Shown here: positions 47,900 through 60,888 of the stretch, piece by piece | Numbering within the stretch: position 1 is the first letter of the stretch | Layout: each line of letters opens with the position of its first letter | Source: Dryococelus australis | Lineage: Eukaryota; Arthropoda; Insecta; Phasmatodea; Phasmatidae | Length of the DNA stretch: 64,000 bases | Assembly: GCA_029891345.1 (NCBI GenBank) | Contig: CM057006.1 | Span: 40,957,056-41,021,055, forward strand | Direction: 5' to 3' | Notes under the pieces: model-generated | What the model was told of the DNA's origin: nothing | Databases searched by the model: none | What the model saw: the letters and a program-made list of their open reading frames with translations, nothing else | Position numbers and translations under genes: made by a program

Positions 47900-50800
47900 A
47901 TTTTTTCTGTTAATGCTGTGTATTCTCTTACACTAAAACTATCAGTGTAAATCCAGCTTCCCTCGCATCACAATCATGAATGAATTATATTTGGACAAAA
48001 AAAAATATCTCTCTCCATTTTCGTTCTGCGCAGCGGCTACTGTCCCCTTCCACCGTAAGACAAAAAAAGGAGTGAGGGAGGGGACAGGTTCTTGGTGCTC
48101 GAGTCCGTATTACACGTGCAAAAGCGCAACTCAGGCCTTTTAATACATGGTGTGTTCATTGCTTACATCTACCTATATTTTTTAATTTGTTACCGTTTCA
48201 ATCGGAGCCAGCCATATTTATAGCGGTAACAGATGTTGTTAGAGTCATGAGGCTTAGTGGAAATATAACACCTTCAATTTTTGTAACACTACAATATATT
48301 TGCGAAACGTATTCGCAAGCGCCGCCGCCATGAGAAAACACTTTCTGTCATACAAATACGCACTTGTGATTTAAGCACCCATTATACACTGAATATAGCA
48401 ACAAAAGGTAGACAAAATTTACTACAGTGTGCCAACTTATGAAAATAATCCCTGCGCAGTGTCGTTTGCTTAAACATAAAAAAAAGACACTACTTTCTAA
48501 TTATATAGCATCTTACAACACTTCGCCTTAACTGTCATCGGTAATTCAATTTAAATACTCAACATATTCTACTGCTAAATGAGAGATGTGCGCACGGGTA
48601 GAGCTGGGTGGTCCTAGGCCCTACCTACAGTTCTGGGAAAACCCTGTAAGCCAAACACACATATCATCAAAAAACACATACGTTGATTTGGATTTTTGTT
48701 TTAAAAATCGAAAACAGTGCAATTGTATTGCAGCTGAAAATAAAATGGGTAATTAATTAAATGAAAATCGATTTAATGTGTCAAGTTAACATGTTATCTT
48801 GCTGTTAGAACAGAGTGATATTTCTATGAGCGAAAATACTCCTTGACATAGCTACTATTTCATCCCTAGCTACCAAAAATCCCAATGCAGGCACGCGTAA
48901 CGTAGTCTGTCTGTAGCGGTATGCATGAAAAAAAAAAAAAAAAAAAGGATGGTGGGGGAAGAGAAAGTAATAATTGAATGAACAACTAACATAAGTCTAA
49001 GTGCTGATGCCATAGTTAACAAATCAGTCAGTTTATGAGTTATTTTTACGAACTGAAATGCGTGTTCAATACTTTCATGGCAAAAAGTAGTACGGAAATG
49101 GCAGGTGCACAAAAGAGAAAGGTTAAGAAAGAATGTGATCGGGGCGCTTGTCCCATGAGCATTTCTGTGGTATTCCAAAATGTCGTCGAAAGGCAGCCAA
49201 ACAATTAAGTTAAATAATACAGTTACTTCAAATAATTCATTTACACACTTTTTTAAGTTACACGATACACTGCCTAACGTGATTTAATGATTCTATAATT
49301 TATGTAACTTATATAATATTATCTTATTCATATATGTATCAGCAAAACACAATAATACTCCACCCCATTTTTTTCATTTTTTTTTTTTTTTTTTCGCTGG
49401 CAATGAATCAAACGTGGTTTTTGAGGAAGAAAGCGAAAGCAGGAAGCAAAGAGTTTGGCAAACTCTTGGTGATTTAGTTCTTTAAATGTTACATTTTTCA
49501 CATTTTATGTGACTTATGTTTAAATGTGCATTTTTGTGTATAGTATAAATAGTTTCCAAAAAACAATAACCCCAAAATATATATAAAAAATTTAAAACAA
49601 AATTGAACTAAAAATAACACTATAAAATATTGTCTATAATGACCTTTAGTATTGATGGTTTCAATGTATGTAGCAGATTCCTAAATTTTTTGTGCTTCTA
49701 GAATCAGGATTTACAGATCTGTAAAATTTAGTTAAAGCAGTGCATTTTTTGATAAGCGAGAGTGTAAATTAATGCATGAAAATTAGATATTCATGTGCAT
49801 TTTAAATATATAATATAACATTAGAGTTGTGCATTCAGGAAACATGCTGTGCTTAATGTTTAGGTGGGATAATTTATGTTTGCTCAGTAGTTAAAATCAC
49901 TTCAAATGAACTATTGGGAACTAAGTTTAAGGATTGTACCAGAAAAGGCTCAGCGAGTTGAATGCAGCTAGACTGCAACTGTTAATGGTAGGAACGAGAT
50001 GTTTTTTTTTGTGGGGAATTGTCTCCAAGTAACTCATGTAGGTTGGTTGGAGAATATAGTGTACAGCATCTGTAATACAGCATTCAATTAAAAATCAATA
50101 AAAATAGTGTATTTTTGTTTATTATATTTCTGATTTTTTACTGTACAAAAAGTTAAGAATTGTGATATTTTTTCATTCTAAAATATTGCGATCAGTAGTT
50201 TTGCTTGAGTAGTGGCAAGGGATAACACTGGACCCACTGATGATATAAAAGATTTGTCAGCTGACACGATAACAAGTTGAAGTCACTAAATATTTTATTC
50301 TTATTATTTTCTTTCCAAAATTGTATTGATGAACGATACGCTATAAATAAATAAACTGCTATTTTTTATTACATATATGTTCGTTTCATTAGAGTAATAG
50401 CTATTTAACAAAATGTTTTAGAAAATAACACTCACTACTTTATAGATAGAAATAAAGGTATAAAGTGTTACATACTCAAATATTCATTAATTTTTGTCAT
50501 AGTAAACTATTTTTATCATTGCTACTATTGTTGTTGTTAATTGCATTAATTTAGGCACATACTTTTTGAACATTTGGTTACAGTTTAATTGTCAAGTTTT
50601 TACATTTCTTTAACATACTTACTTTTAGGTTCTGTTTCAGGAATCAATAGACACATATCTTGAAATTGTATTCAAATGCCAGGGTAAAAATTCAGCTTAA
50701 TTTCACGTACAAAAAATTTGTGAAGAAATAATTTTTTTGTAGAACAAAGTGACAATGTGAGGGGGAGAAGGGTTGTATTATTTTTGAAGTGGTCTTATGG

Positions 50801-52670
50801 CGTCAATCTTGGCAGAAATAAAATGAAAGAAATATTTCATCTCAGACTGCAGAATTTAATTTTTCAGCTTTGCTCTAGATTTAATTGTTTCGAACTTGTA
50901 ATTAGCTAATGCAGGATAAATTTATGCTGAATAGATTTGAACTATTCTACAGACATGGAGGACACTTTTACCAATATTTTAGAGTCTACATAACAATTGT
51001 GTCCTTAAAAGTATTTTTTATTTGGATCTTGCCTATAGAGACAATGTATTACTTGTGTTCGCAGGTTCAATTTCAACTACACACATTAAAGATGGTCATC
51101 CCCAAAATATTTTCCCACCAATTTCAGTGAGTATTACCATTCCTTTTCATACGCCTTCTACATTCTACACTCTGTATTTTGAGAGCCTGATAAACCACTG
51201 TTTTAGAACGATAAATACCGTTCTCGTCCTAATAAAGTCGTGTAACATTTATAAATGTTAAGGATGTCACCTGCAGTAATGTCTATGTGATCTTCACATA
51301 ACTATACTGATTAGCAAAGTACTTGCGAGACTTTGATACTGCTCCATTAAGTTAGGTTCTCTTACATTGTAGGCACATATTGTAGACGATTCAGAACTAT
51401 TACGTCAAACCTAAGCTTGTTGATTGTAGCCCAGGCACTTTAGAATAAAATTATACCAAACTATGAAGAAAAAAAAATTCTCAGATATGATTTTTGGTAT
51501 AGGCCTCAATTTTGATGTGAAAAATAATATCCCAAAAGTCATACGGGATGTGAGCTATGCTCACAGCGTTATACTAAACAAGAGTACTATGATCTCACTT
51601 TGTGGTTTTTCTAAATTAATATTGCTTTTATAGTAAAATGTGAATTTTAATATAAATTTTGTTATAGATGTGAGAGTGATAGTTTTGTCTAGCAGTAGCA
51701 ATTTTAAGGTGATGTAAAATGTTTTGAGCCCAATATGCATTTGCCTTGCCCACGTTACCAACAGGTAGTATTCAGAATTTGTGATGGTTCTACTTGTAAA
51801 CAATTTAAATTAAAAAAATTAAAACAGTATATTTTACAAAAAATAAATACAAGAATGATACATTCTACTTGTAAAAAAAATACAATTTACAAAAAAATAG
51901 AAACAATATGTTTTACAAGAAATCTGCAACAAATAGTTAGTTGCCTAGACAATGAATACACAGATAAAACTTTTTTTGCTCGACAGTTGGTTATAAATTG
52001 AAGTATAATCTTCTTTCAACTTCACTGGCTGCCATGAAACCTGCAAATGCAATTACCTGCTTTAGGAACTACACTAAAACATTTAAATTAATAGTTTATA
52101 CCACTGTTTGTAAATTGTTAGAACATTTTTTTAGAAACGAGAGAAAGCACATAAGATGTCATGTGTTATATGTATAGTGTTTCACACAAATACAACATTC
52201 CTGGTCCCAATTACTCAATTAAAAAAGGTATCGTAATTTGACCAAACGGCAATTCTATGAAACTACTGTGCAGTTATTTGTTAACCTGAAACTTGTAATT
52301 GGTTTTTAAATATTTTCCTGTTCATGTAGTCATCTTATTTGTTTGGTTTCTCATATAATGGCCAGAAGCTCTTTAAGCACACTATCATAATATACTTACC
52401 ACAAATTTTCAGTGTTGACAGTAATTGGTTTCTCATACTTGTTGTGAAACTTGCAATAACTTTTGAGTTTACTCCAGTGTAATTGGAACAGGAAATATTT
52501 TAATTCACAAAATATAGTAGTAACATTTTACTTCTATAGCATTTCATACGTCATATAAAATGTTTTTACCAACAGTTCTGTAATTCTAAAGCCATGTAAA
52601 CTGGTTGAAATATGTTTTCTAGTTATTGACAGATTTTTTTAGAGCAGTACCCTGTAAATTAGCAATTACT
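47900..52670. other. non-coding; short CpG-rich spot near 48.3 kb
   Basis: Mostly AT-rich with A/T runs (48929-48946, 49373-49394). At 48310-48340 a CpG-rich GCAAGCGCCGCCGCCATGAG stands out. On the minus strand it opens a 25-codon frame MAAALANTFRKY that could be a first exon, without further support. No other coding signal. Confidence 0.4.
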
Positions 52671-52673
52671 TTA

Positions 52674-53580
52674 TACACTGAAGTGCCGGAAAAACTGGGA
52701 TTCCTCTCTAATACCATGTAGGTTTACGTCTCGATCTTATAGTTGCATAAACACAACGAAGCATGGACACCACAAGCATTGTGTGGACAGTTGAACACTA
52801 TGCCATCCCAATAACAAGCTACAATTAACAGGGTAATATATATATGCCCTATCAGTGACACGTTGAAGAGCATCACAGAAATGCTTAATAACGTTCAGAT
52901 CAGGTGGCTAATACGGCCATCACGTGTCCCTATATTCAGGTAAGGTATTTTTCCAAACAACATGTGTTGGTACATTTTCCTTTTGGGAGAGGACAATCCC
53001 AGCAGGTTGAACGCAAGACATGAATTGGTGTAACACATATGAAAGGGGTGCATATCAAGTACAGCCATTTGTATACATACAATGGTTCCTAATGTGGCTC
53101 ATGTGAATGAACTGCATACCAATTCAGAGCCAACACCAGCCAGTACTGTGTTGTGTTGATGTGCGTCATCCAAAGGCTTTTCTCCATGTGTTGAGTCTTT
53201 CATCCGCCTATTGGTTTGAAATATTACTTGTCAGACTCCTTGGTTATCACATTTTGCAGTGATATTGTTCCCAGCTTAGTGATATGCAGTTGTAAATGGT
53301 ACTCTGGTAGGGTGTTCACTCCTAAAGCCCATATGCTGAGTTCATTACACAGCACTCTCACTGCTGTTTAATGTAGGCTTTGATATTAAATTTTGCTGTT
53401 ATGTGCTCTACAGCTGCACGAGAGTTGCTTGTAATTAGTCCTGACAGGCAACATTGGTCACAGTTAATCGTGGAAATCCTAACTTGATGAAAATCTGTGG
53501 CCCGTCTTAAAAGAGTGTGTTGTAATGCCACGTTGAAAGTCACTTAATTATTACAACATACCGTCCTTGACATGTAAGTA
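52674..53580 (-). mobile_element. Tc1-like transposon relic
   Basis: The left end reads TACACTGAAGTGCCGGAAAA, the terminal sequence of a Tc1-like group that I recall as abundant in locusts and other polyneopteran insects. Inside, on the minus strand, degraded transposase wording is traceable: PPDLNVIKHFCDALQR (the PDLNxxEHxWD..QR block holding the third catalytic acid, around 52895-52860) and QLWDRD-like remains near the end. Many stops and gaps. The right inverted repeat was not found, so that end is approximate. Confidence 0.65.
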
Positions 53581-53879
53581 GTTCCATGAGCTCTGTCGTT
53601 TTGTTTATATAGCTGTTGGGTGCATCAATTTATCTGCAAGAGGACACTGCTGTGTAGTTCACATGATCTAGTCTATCTCAGATTTTTTGGCACAACCGTG
53701 TATTCTTTTCAGTAGTCTTTGCCAATCACATTTGCTTTCAAAATGGTAGTTTGTTAAACGAACTAAAGTTTTGTTATATGGTAGTAATAAAGATTTCATC
53801 GCCATTCCTGGACAGCAAATTTCGTTTAGTTAAATGAAGTACATGGATAATATAGGTTCGGGCACAAGGGCTGGGGTTG

Positions 53880-54430
53880 GAGACACAAGGCTCCAGGGGA
53901 CTTGGCCGCCATCTTCGATTCCGTAATACCTTCACTGTAAATCTTGTCATGCGACCACCATCTTGGCTTCCGCCATGTTTGTAGCCATTACATCACCATA
54001 TTGGAGCACTATTTTGGTAGCAAAATATCATTTTTCATGCTCTACCATTCTATATTGTTTTTCCCACCCGATAATTCTGTGTTGCCTCTCTATCATTCCG
54101 AGGGTTTTCTCTGAGTACTGTCTTTTTTCTCTCATCCCATTAACTTCTCTTCCTTTCTCTTGTTTCTCACATTCGTTTCTTCATGTGTTTTCGTCCGCCA
54201 AATTTGTTTACATCAGCTGTTACTGGAGGGAGCCATCTTGGTTTTTTTAATATTTTCATTCGTTTCTGACCGTCATATTGTTTCTAGAATATATTGCTAG
54301 GAGCGCTGGTGTTACTCTCGTTTGACCGCCAAATTTGTTTACATCAGCTGCTTTTTGGAGTGCTGGTGTCGCTCGACAGCCATACTGGTTTTGGAGTTTG
54401 CCGCTAGGGGCACAGCATTTTTTTAGAACT
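53880..54430. repeat. unclassified repeat with internal duplication
   Basis: A 25-base segment beginning CCGCCAAATTTGTTTAC is repeated exactly at 54195-54219 and 54326-54350. Flanking variants of 'gccatcttggttttt', 'ggagcgctggtgt' and 'gaccgccat' recur through the stretch. The period is 131 bases. No coding frame. Probably part of an interspersed repeat. Confidence 0.5.
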
Positions 54431-54439
54431 CAAAATATC

Positions 54440-54516
54440 ACCTAGAAGAGTGCGGGTTCGAACCGTCGAACCTTGGGTCACCAAACTGATGCCTTATACG
54501 ACTCGGCTATTGTGAC
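54440..54516 (-). pseudogene. tRNA-Leu-like relic or SINE head
   Basis: Minus strand from 54516: GTCACAATAGCCGAGTCGTA, close to the tRNA-Leu opening GTCAGGATGGCCGAGTGGT, followed by AAGGC and a B box GGTTCGAACCC (54454-54464). The acceptor stem does not pair at the 3' side and the anticodon stem is weak, so it is not a working tRNA. A tRNA-Leu pseudogene or a SINE head both fit. Confidence 0.5.
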
Positions 54517-55615
54517 TTGTGCTGGGACAAGAGTTTATTATAATTATATGGCTTTTGTGTATGTGGATGAATCAGTACCTTGTCTCTCATTAAAGACATT
54601 TCTTTTTAAGTTATACTATTTAAGCATTTCTTTATTATTCAGATTTAACTTATATAAATCCTAAGTATTTATTTTTAATACATTTTTATTTACTTATTAT
54701 AATTTTTTTTACTGTCCCAGCAATAAAAATGTTTTATTGTATTTTGAAGTTATATATTTTAAGTATATTTTTAAGTTTTACATTTGAAGTTTATTTGTAT
54801 TATTTATATTTAACATTCATATAACTTTTAAGTATTTTTCGGTAAATTAATTATTTGTGTATCATTTTTTAAGTATTTTATTTATATGTGGGGACTTTGT
54901 TACTCATGCTGAACTTAGAAAGAATTTTATACCACCTATCTTGAATGTGGAATATTTCCTACATATATGTAATGTAATGCTAGGATGTGTAAATTTTTTT
55001 CCTACACACCATTCTGTAACATAACTTCACTTATCCATCACGTAAGACTTGTATGCTCTCCACACACACTTGTTTAGGACTTCGAATATATTTTGCCTTG
55101 TATAAAACTTCGAATGTTTTTATATTTTATTATTTAGTAACTAATTTCTCATCTTTACTCGACATCCACTTAACCTAACCACAACTGTCTACTCATGTAC
55201 GTATGTACTTTGATTTTTTTTTGTTTTGTTTTAAAAACATTAGGTATATTTTCCTTTTTAAAAATATTATGAAAAGGTGTATCTTTGAAATAAAACAGAA
55301 CATATTTTTGTACAAAATGTATTGTACACATAATAGCATATACATAATGAAGCAAGAAAATGCTAAATGTATTGATCTTCTTCTGTAAAATTCAGAGTTA
55401 CAAAAACTTTTCTCATAATTTGTGTCATAGTTATAGTACTTTGTTAAGCTGAAACCAATAACTCAGCTCAGTTTTTCTATATTACATACCATTTGTCCAC
55501 AACATACACGGGCACTTTTGGTAATTTAGATGCAGCATTATTACAGTCAGTAGGGAAACATGATTAAACTAAACAAGTCCTGTGGCAAAGTTTGAAGGTT
55601 ATGTACATAAAATAT
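54517..55615. other. non-coding, no feature seen
   Basis: Very AT-rich with repeated 'ttttaagtattt' phrases at 54660-54880. No gene. Confidence 0.5.
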
Positions 55616-55624
55616 ATCAAATTT

Positions 55625-57340
55625 ACATAATTTACAACTTACATTTAGTCACATGCTTTGTACTATCTTTTTCTCTTCCTGGTGAAGCTACGCACATTGC
55701 TTTTCCTCTTGTGTGATATTTCTGGAATGCCACGGTGTAACATCCAACAGTAATCTCCCACCATGTTAACATTCCATCTACCTTGGTATCGTATTTCCAT
55801 ATCCTTAATGCCTTGGTGGAAATGCTCCCCTTGCTCGTCGCTAACTGCACCAAGATTTTCAGGGAAGAAGTACAAGTGAGAATTCAGAAAATGAAGTTTT
55901 AAACTCATTGAGCATCCCAGGATTTTGAATCCCTCCATCATATTTGATACTACCATTACATAGTAGGGGGCCTTGTTGTTTCCTAAGAACTTAGTAACCA
56001 CACTTTATAAAAGCAGTCCAAGCTCTTTTTTCGATCTCAGTCATCGTATCCAAGAAATGGTCTTATGCCTGGCCCAACAAAAATGCCCTCCTTTATCTTA
56101 GCCTCTGGCAGATGAGGGAACAGACTGCAGATGTACTTGCAGCATGTTCCATCTTTTGGCAAGGCTTTGACAAACTGTTTCATGATGCCTAACTTTATGT
56201 GGAGTGGTAGCAGAAGGATTTTCCTTGTATCGACCAGGCTTGTTCTCAAAATGTTTGTCCTCCCAGGTTCAAGAAATGTTCTTTGAGGCCAATGTTTTTC
56301 TTCCCGATGACGACATCTTGCTCTGCTGTCCCACTCACACAGGAAACACAGGTACTTAGTATAACCAGCCTGCTGATGAGCAAGATGCATGCACAACACT
56401 TTCAGGTCTCCACAGATCATTCAGTAATGATCTTTATATTTTATCTTTGTCAGAACCAGTTCAAGATTCTCGCACATTTCTTCAAGGTTCACAGAATGAT
56501 CATCAGGTAATGAAATATAAGTGTTGCCATTGTGCAAAAACACTGCCTTTAGACTTTTTTTTCAGAGGAATCGATGAAAAGTCTCCACTCCCGTTTATTG
56601 AACTCAACATGAAACTTCTGTATCATACCAGAAATATAACAGCAGTACACTAAGACACCCTCTTGTGAAAAGCATGGGGTAAATTCCTGTTCCCTACTCC
56701 TGTAACAATTAAAGAGATGTTCCTGTTCCCAGCAGATTCTTTTATTTTAATCTCGAGCCTAATATCTCATATTTGTCCTTGGGTAACCCTAAATCTCAGA
56801 TTAAATCATTGAGTCCATACTGTGTAAACTGTTGAGGACCTACACCTTCTACATCACACTGAAATTCCTCATCAATCGTATCATCTGAATCACATGCATC
56901 CGTGGAAACATCATCTATTCTTTCTGGTGGGCAAGGGACAGGAATATCTGGGTCATGAGGAACTGGGCGTATAGTGTATGGAAAGTTTGAATATGAAATA
57001 GCTTTATTATTTTTAGAGTTAATGCCTTTAACATCACAACAGCAAAAATAGTAATCGTCACTATGATTTTTCTGCTCTCTCCATGCCTTTGGTAAACCAA
57101 ATCTAATGCTTTCTTCTTGGCTTTAGACCATTTCCTTAGATCCTCTACACGAACATAACACACTTTGCATGGCGCCCATATTTTATTTACATCTGTCATT
57201 TTCACTCCAAAATATTCATAATACACATTACTAACGAAATCTGTGATGTTCCTCTCATGTTTCTTAATCATGAACTCACCACAAATATAGCAGAATCTAT
57301 CTTGAGAATTAACACAACTTCGATCAGACATGTTGTACAA
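55625..57340 (-). pseudogene. repeated invertebrate gene family of transposon type
   Basis: Minus strand. N-terminal part (57340 to about 57100) with FCYICGEFMIKKHERNIT and WAPCKVCYVRV, a Cys4-type zinc-binding region; a one-base shift near 57098 lets it continue with WREQKNHSDDYYFCC and RPVPHDPDIPVP. The C-terminal part includes CGDLKVLCMHLAHQQAGYTK, CFLCEWDSRAR, LPLHIKLGIMKQFVKAL, then LKLHFLNSHLYFFPENLG and VSDEQGEHFHQ, and ends near 55665. From memory this wording occurs in hundreds of copies in arthropods, cnidarians and fish, so it is probably carried by a DNA transposon, though its enzyme class is not known to me. Three or more frameshifts show the copy is dead. No inverted repeats found. 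Confidence 0.75.
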
Positions 57341-57349
57341 GTCACCACG

Positions 57350-58640
57350 GGGTGTTCACAGGATAGGGAACAACAGGTCGCTTATTTTTTCAGGCCCTCT
57401 CCAGGCATACACTCATTATAGTGAAATATTTTGATACCAATTAAAGCAATTACAAATTGTTTCTTAGTTTTCGCACTGCGGGAACTTAAGTATTTTATAC
57501 ACTAAAAGAAAAAAGGTATTCATTCTCACAGATTTTCGCAAAAAAAAATTGCTTCTTAATTTTTATTATGTTACCTGGCCATATTGTTGTTGTTTACTAT
57601 TGCAGAACACCAGGATAATTTTGAATTTCTGAGACAGGTTGCAATTCTTGGCAGAACATCCTAATCTTCTGATCCCATCCATTTTCGTTTTATTCCACTG
57701 TTGAAGGTTTTAAGATTTCCTAAAGATATTGAATGGTACGTGTGATTATAATATCTGTACTGCAGTTTTAAGAAGTCCAAGGTACATCTGCCAGAAGTGC
57801 TGTAAGTACTCAGTAGCACCAACTTTGTAGTTCGAAGTGACGCAGTAGTTGTGCCAACTATGTTTGCATGCGTGCAGAGGGCCAACAAAAATATTAGCTA
57901 CCACTCAATAATGTTGCTGTTGCCACTCTTATACACCTTATATACTCTATGCAAGTGTCACACATGATATAACAAAGGTTAGGGAAAGACTACCATAGAT
58001 ATAACATGTGATGTGTATGCCATCTTTTAACAACTAAAGCTCCATGGTAACCATAGAACGCCGATTTATCATCATTGAGGCTAGGCCTCTCAGCGCGGGG
58101 GAAGTACAGACCGAGGCCCTTGTCTTCCCAAGCGGTAGTCATTTGAATGGATCAGGGTTAGGGGTAGCTAACCCACCCCGCCCTGATCCCCCATATTACA
58201 GGCACTTTCAGCTGGCACGCGCGGTGTTCGCATGTCAGGAGTGGTTTTGTGACTCAGTATAGCCCCTGAGCCACGGTTGTTCCAATCTTTTTTCCCCTCA
58301 TTTTTGCCTACAAAAATGAGTGGAAAGGCGGTGGAGTTCCGTTCCCTACTGGCACGGAATTTTGAAAATTAAAAATGTAGGTCTTTTAAAAGTTAGGTAA
58401 AAATATATGAAAAAAGTTGGTTTTATTAATTTATAAAATATTCCCGTGAAGTTAACCAAAATGTCAGGAAGAGGCAGAGGAAGAAGGGTCTTCTTCTAGC
58501 TATGACGTTAATAATATATATATAATTTTTTTTTTTTTTTTTTGTAGAAATATGTTTAGTGTATATGTGTGTGAGTGTGTATGTTGTTATTAAATGTTGA
58601 TATATAAGGTGTTGTTTGTGTGGGAAAGTGAGTTTAAGGA
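57350..58640. other. non-coding with two hairpins
   Basis: An inverted repeat GGATCAGGG (58149-58157) / CCCTGATCC (58181-58189) encloses a second pair GGGTTA/TAACCC. Another hairpin, CTCATTTTTG (58297-58306) / CAAAAATGAG (58311-58320), follows. They may mark the end of a transposon. No coding feature seen. Confidence 0.45.
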
Positions 58641-58650
58641 TTTGTCGGTG

Positions 58651-58930
58651 GGCGGGCATTCATATTAAAGGAATTTTCTGATTGGCTGTATCTCAGCCGA
58701 GGGCGGGGCTTCTGTCTTCAGAGGAGAGAAGGCAGCACTGCGATTGAATTAGTATGTGTTTAGTAATTAAACATGTCAAAAACTTGGGGGACATAATTAG
58801 GGATAGAATATTTAATCAGTCAGCTCGGTGAGGAAAAGCTAGTGAAGCAGAGAGAGGTGTGTTCGCTGTGAGAGCAGCAGGCGGAGTGATGTGGTAACCA
58901 TAGACATAACCTTTTAGGTTATATTTGTAG
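58651..58930. promoter_or_regulatory. CCAAT/GC-box cluster
   Basis: GGCGGGC (58651-58657), ATTGGCT (inverted CCAAT, 58681-58687) and GGGCGGGGC (58701-58709) lie within 60 bases of AT-rich surroundings, followed by a purine-rich GC-moderate stretch. That is the usual make-up of a TATA-less promoter, but no attached first exon can be shown. Confidence 0.3.
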
Positions 58931-59540
58931 TCGGTCCCAAGAACGAATGTACTTTTTTGACAGTTCTAAAGGAATACCTTTCTCCATGGCCACAGTACTG
59001 TCGTACTGTCGCCCCAATTAAAAACAAACTCAGGTGGCTGTCAACATGTCCAGTATGTCAGGAGAAATTGTTTTACAATGTAAATGACAATGCAAACAAC
59101 TACTTCCAGTACTGTAAATCAAAGTGCACTCGTTTGTGAGACAGATCATACATTAAGAGTTTAAGTTCATAATTTAGACATATGAGCACTGGATTGTGAA
59201 TGCTACAAAATCACCAGCATAACAATATCACAAATAAAATATCGTTTTGCGGAAAAATGGTGCGTGATAGACAGTTTTCGTTATGATTTCTGGCTTCAGT
59301 ACACTAAATTACTGAACCAAGAGATAACATTGTGAAAAAAGTTTTTTCATCGCAGGTCTGTGATAAAGCAAAAAATTTGATTATTTTTATTAATCTTCTT
59401 CGAGTCCGACGATTTCGTATCTATTCGAAGGCAGCAGATTTGCGGTTCGAGGACGAGACTCGCCCTTTGTGCAACAGCTGTGAGTTTTTCACACGTGTCC
59501 AGTCAGGTTCTAACCTGTCGCAGATGTGTCGGTGCTAGTG
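58931..59540. other. non-coding, no feature seen
   Basis: Two short frames (58957-59139 and 59332-59538), both unrecognised. Nothing else. Confidence 0.4.
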
Positions 59541-59544
59541 CTGC

Positions 59545-59885
59545 TAGATTGGTCAGCTTTCGCAGTGAAGGATAGCCATACTCGCACTGCAAATCGATGA
59601 TTTCAACTTCATTTTCGCACAAGTCGCTAAGCCATTTATTCTACTCGGGCCCTGCCACGTAAACCAATCCTTGAGGATACTGCAGCAACAAGTCGCATAG
59701 CACTTTTCCACCTTGAATATTGTCTTCGTCCCACTCAGTCCGTGGTAGTACTTGGTCAGACAGTCGTTCGTCTTCTTGCTTTTCTCGTCTAAGAATTTAC
59801 ACGAATAAGAGGGGGCGGAAGAAGCGCATGAGCGTATTTCCATCGTCGTCGTAGGGCAATGCGATCTCCTTGAGCATGTAGCCGC
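59545..59885 (-). pseudogene. conserved Polinton-associated protein, copy 2
   Basis: On the minus strand: GYMLKEIALPYDDDGNTLM (59885 down to 59828), then in a shifted frame CLTKYYHGLS, then WDEDNIQ and CDLLLQYPQGLVYVAGPE, a stop, NKWLSDLCENEVEIIDLQC and YPSLRKLTN. This fits the pattern 'KE.A....WL...HGL.WD.G...Y..L......VYVKG.EK..WL......VIDL...CPSL..L' shared with 34936-35330, and it keeps the middle that the first copy lost. Two stops and two frameshifts. No capsid or polymerase gene is visible beside it. Confidence 0.55.
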
Positions 59886-59889
59886 TCTG

Positions 59890-60639
59890 GCTCTGTAAGC
59901 TTTACAGATTACAGTACATCTTAATGCTGTATTTTCTCGAAGTTGACTAAACAGTTCTAGCATGTGAGCAGTTATATTTATATATTCTCAGCTGTACTCG
60001 TGAAAGTATTTGGACGTCTTGTCTTGGCAATCGTACAATACAAGCCGGCCATGATATATTAGGCAGAATGTAAACGTGAAGTCGCTCATGTCCTCAAAGA
60101 AAATTACAATATTCTTCAATATACATGCATCTCAATACATGCAACTTCATTGTAGGTTATAGTCTTTTACGCATTTTGCTATTCACACTCGTGTTGTTCT
60201 TGTGCAAAACTATCACGATATTTATTACACCGACAGACTGCTGGGCAGGTTATGTAGGTAATTACACCTTGGAGGACATATACCAAAGTCACAAGATACC
60301 TGCTTGCAGCAAGCCTGATTCGGGGACACATGAGAAATGCACTTACCCTTTACAGGTCTTTGCATGCTTTAGTAAATTGTCGCTACGACTGAACTGCTTA
60401 CCCCATCTGTCACAAAAATATGACATGCAACGAGGAGTTTTGGCACAATTAAAGCATTCACGTCACCATAGATTGAGGCCGACAGTAAATGCCTTATCTC
60501 AAAAGTGACACTGATGACAGGTGTAATGGTTCAGGTAAAGACTCGGAGATGTAGGTTTTGGAGCTACAAAAGCTGGGAACGTCAACAATTGTGTTCCAAG
60601 TACCTCAGCCTAAAAGATCAATGGCGCTGCTGTTGCTGC
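59890..60639. other. unrecognised; one 127-codon frame
   Basis: A plus-strand frame at 60125-60508 has a hydrophobic start (GYSLLRILLFTLVLFLCK) followed by a Cys-bearing section (CSKPDSGTHEKCTYPL). It looks like a signal-anchored small protein but has no recognised family and could be chance. Confidence 0.25.
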
Positions 60640-60888
60640 TGGTATTATTCCCGAAGAAGTCGATGGCACCATACCAATCTGAAACGATGGTACTGCGCTG
60701 GTGGTACTAGATGCTGGTAGATATGTAAGTGTTACAGTTGAAGATGTCGATAGCAATACTACTCTAGGCAGCCCATCGGAAGAAGTCGATGGCACTGCAC
60801 TGGTGGAATTAGATGCTGCTAGTGATGTAGGTGTCACAACTGAAGAAGTCGATGGCGAGAAATCATTGATGAGCAATATCCACTTCAC
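60640..60888 (-). repeat. Ser/Thr/Pro-coding tandem repeat
   Basis: On the minus strand a 92-codon frame repeats SAVPSTSS-like and VTLTYLPASSTTSAVPS-like units. At DNA level 'gaagaagtcgatggcact' and 'gtgttacagttgaagatgtc' recur at about 60652, 60735, 60780 and 60842. It may be a fragment of a mucin-like linker or just a minisatellite. Confidence 0.4.

Noticed and set aside
54440..54516. Functional tRNA-Leu gene
   Set aside because: A and B boxes are present but the acceptor stem does not pair.
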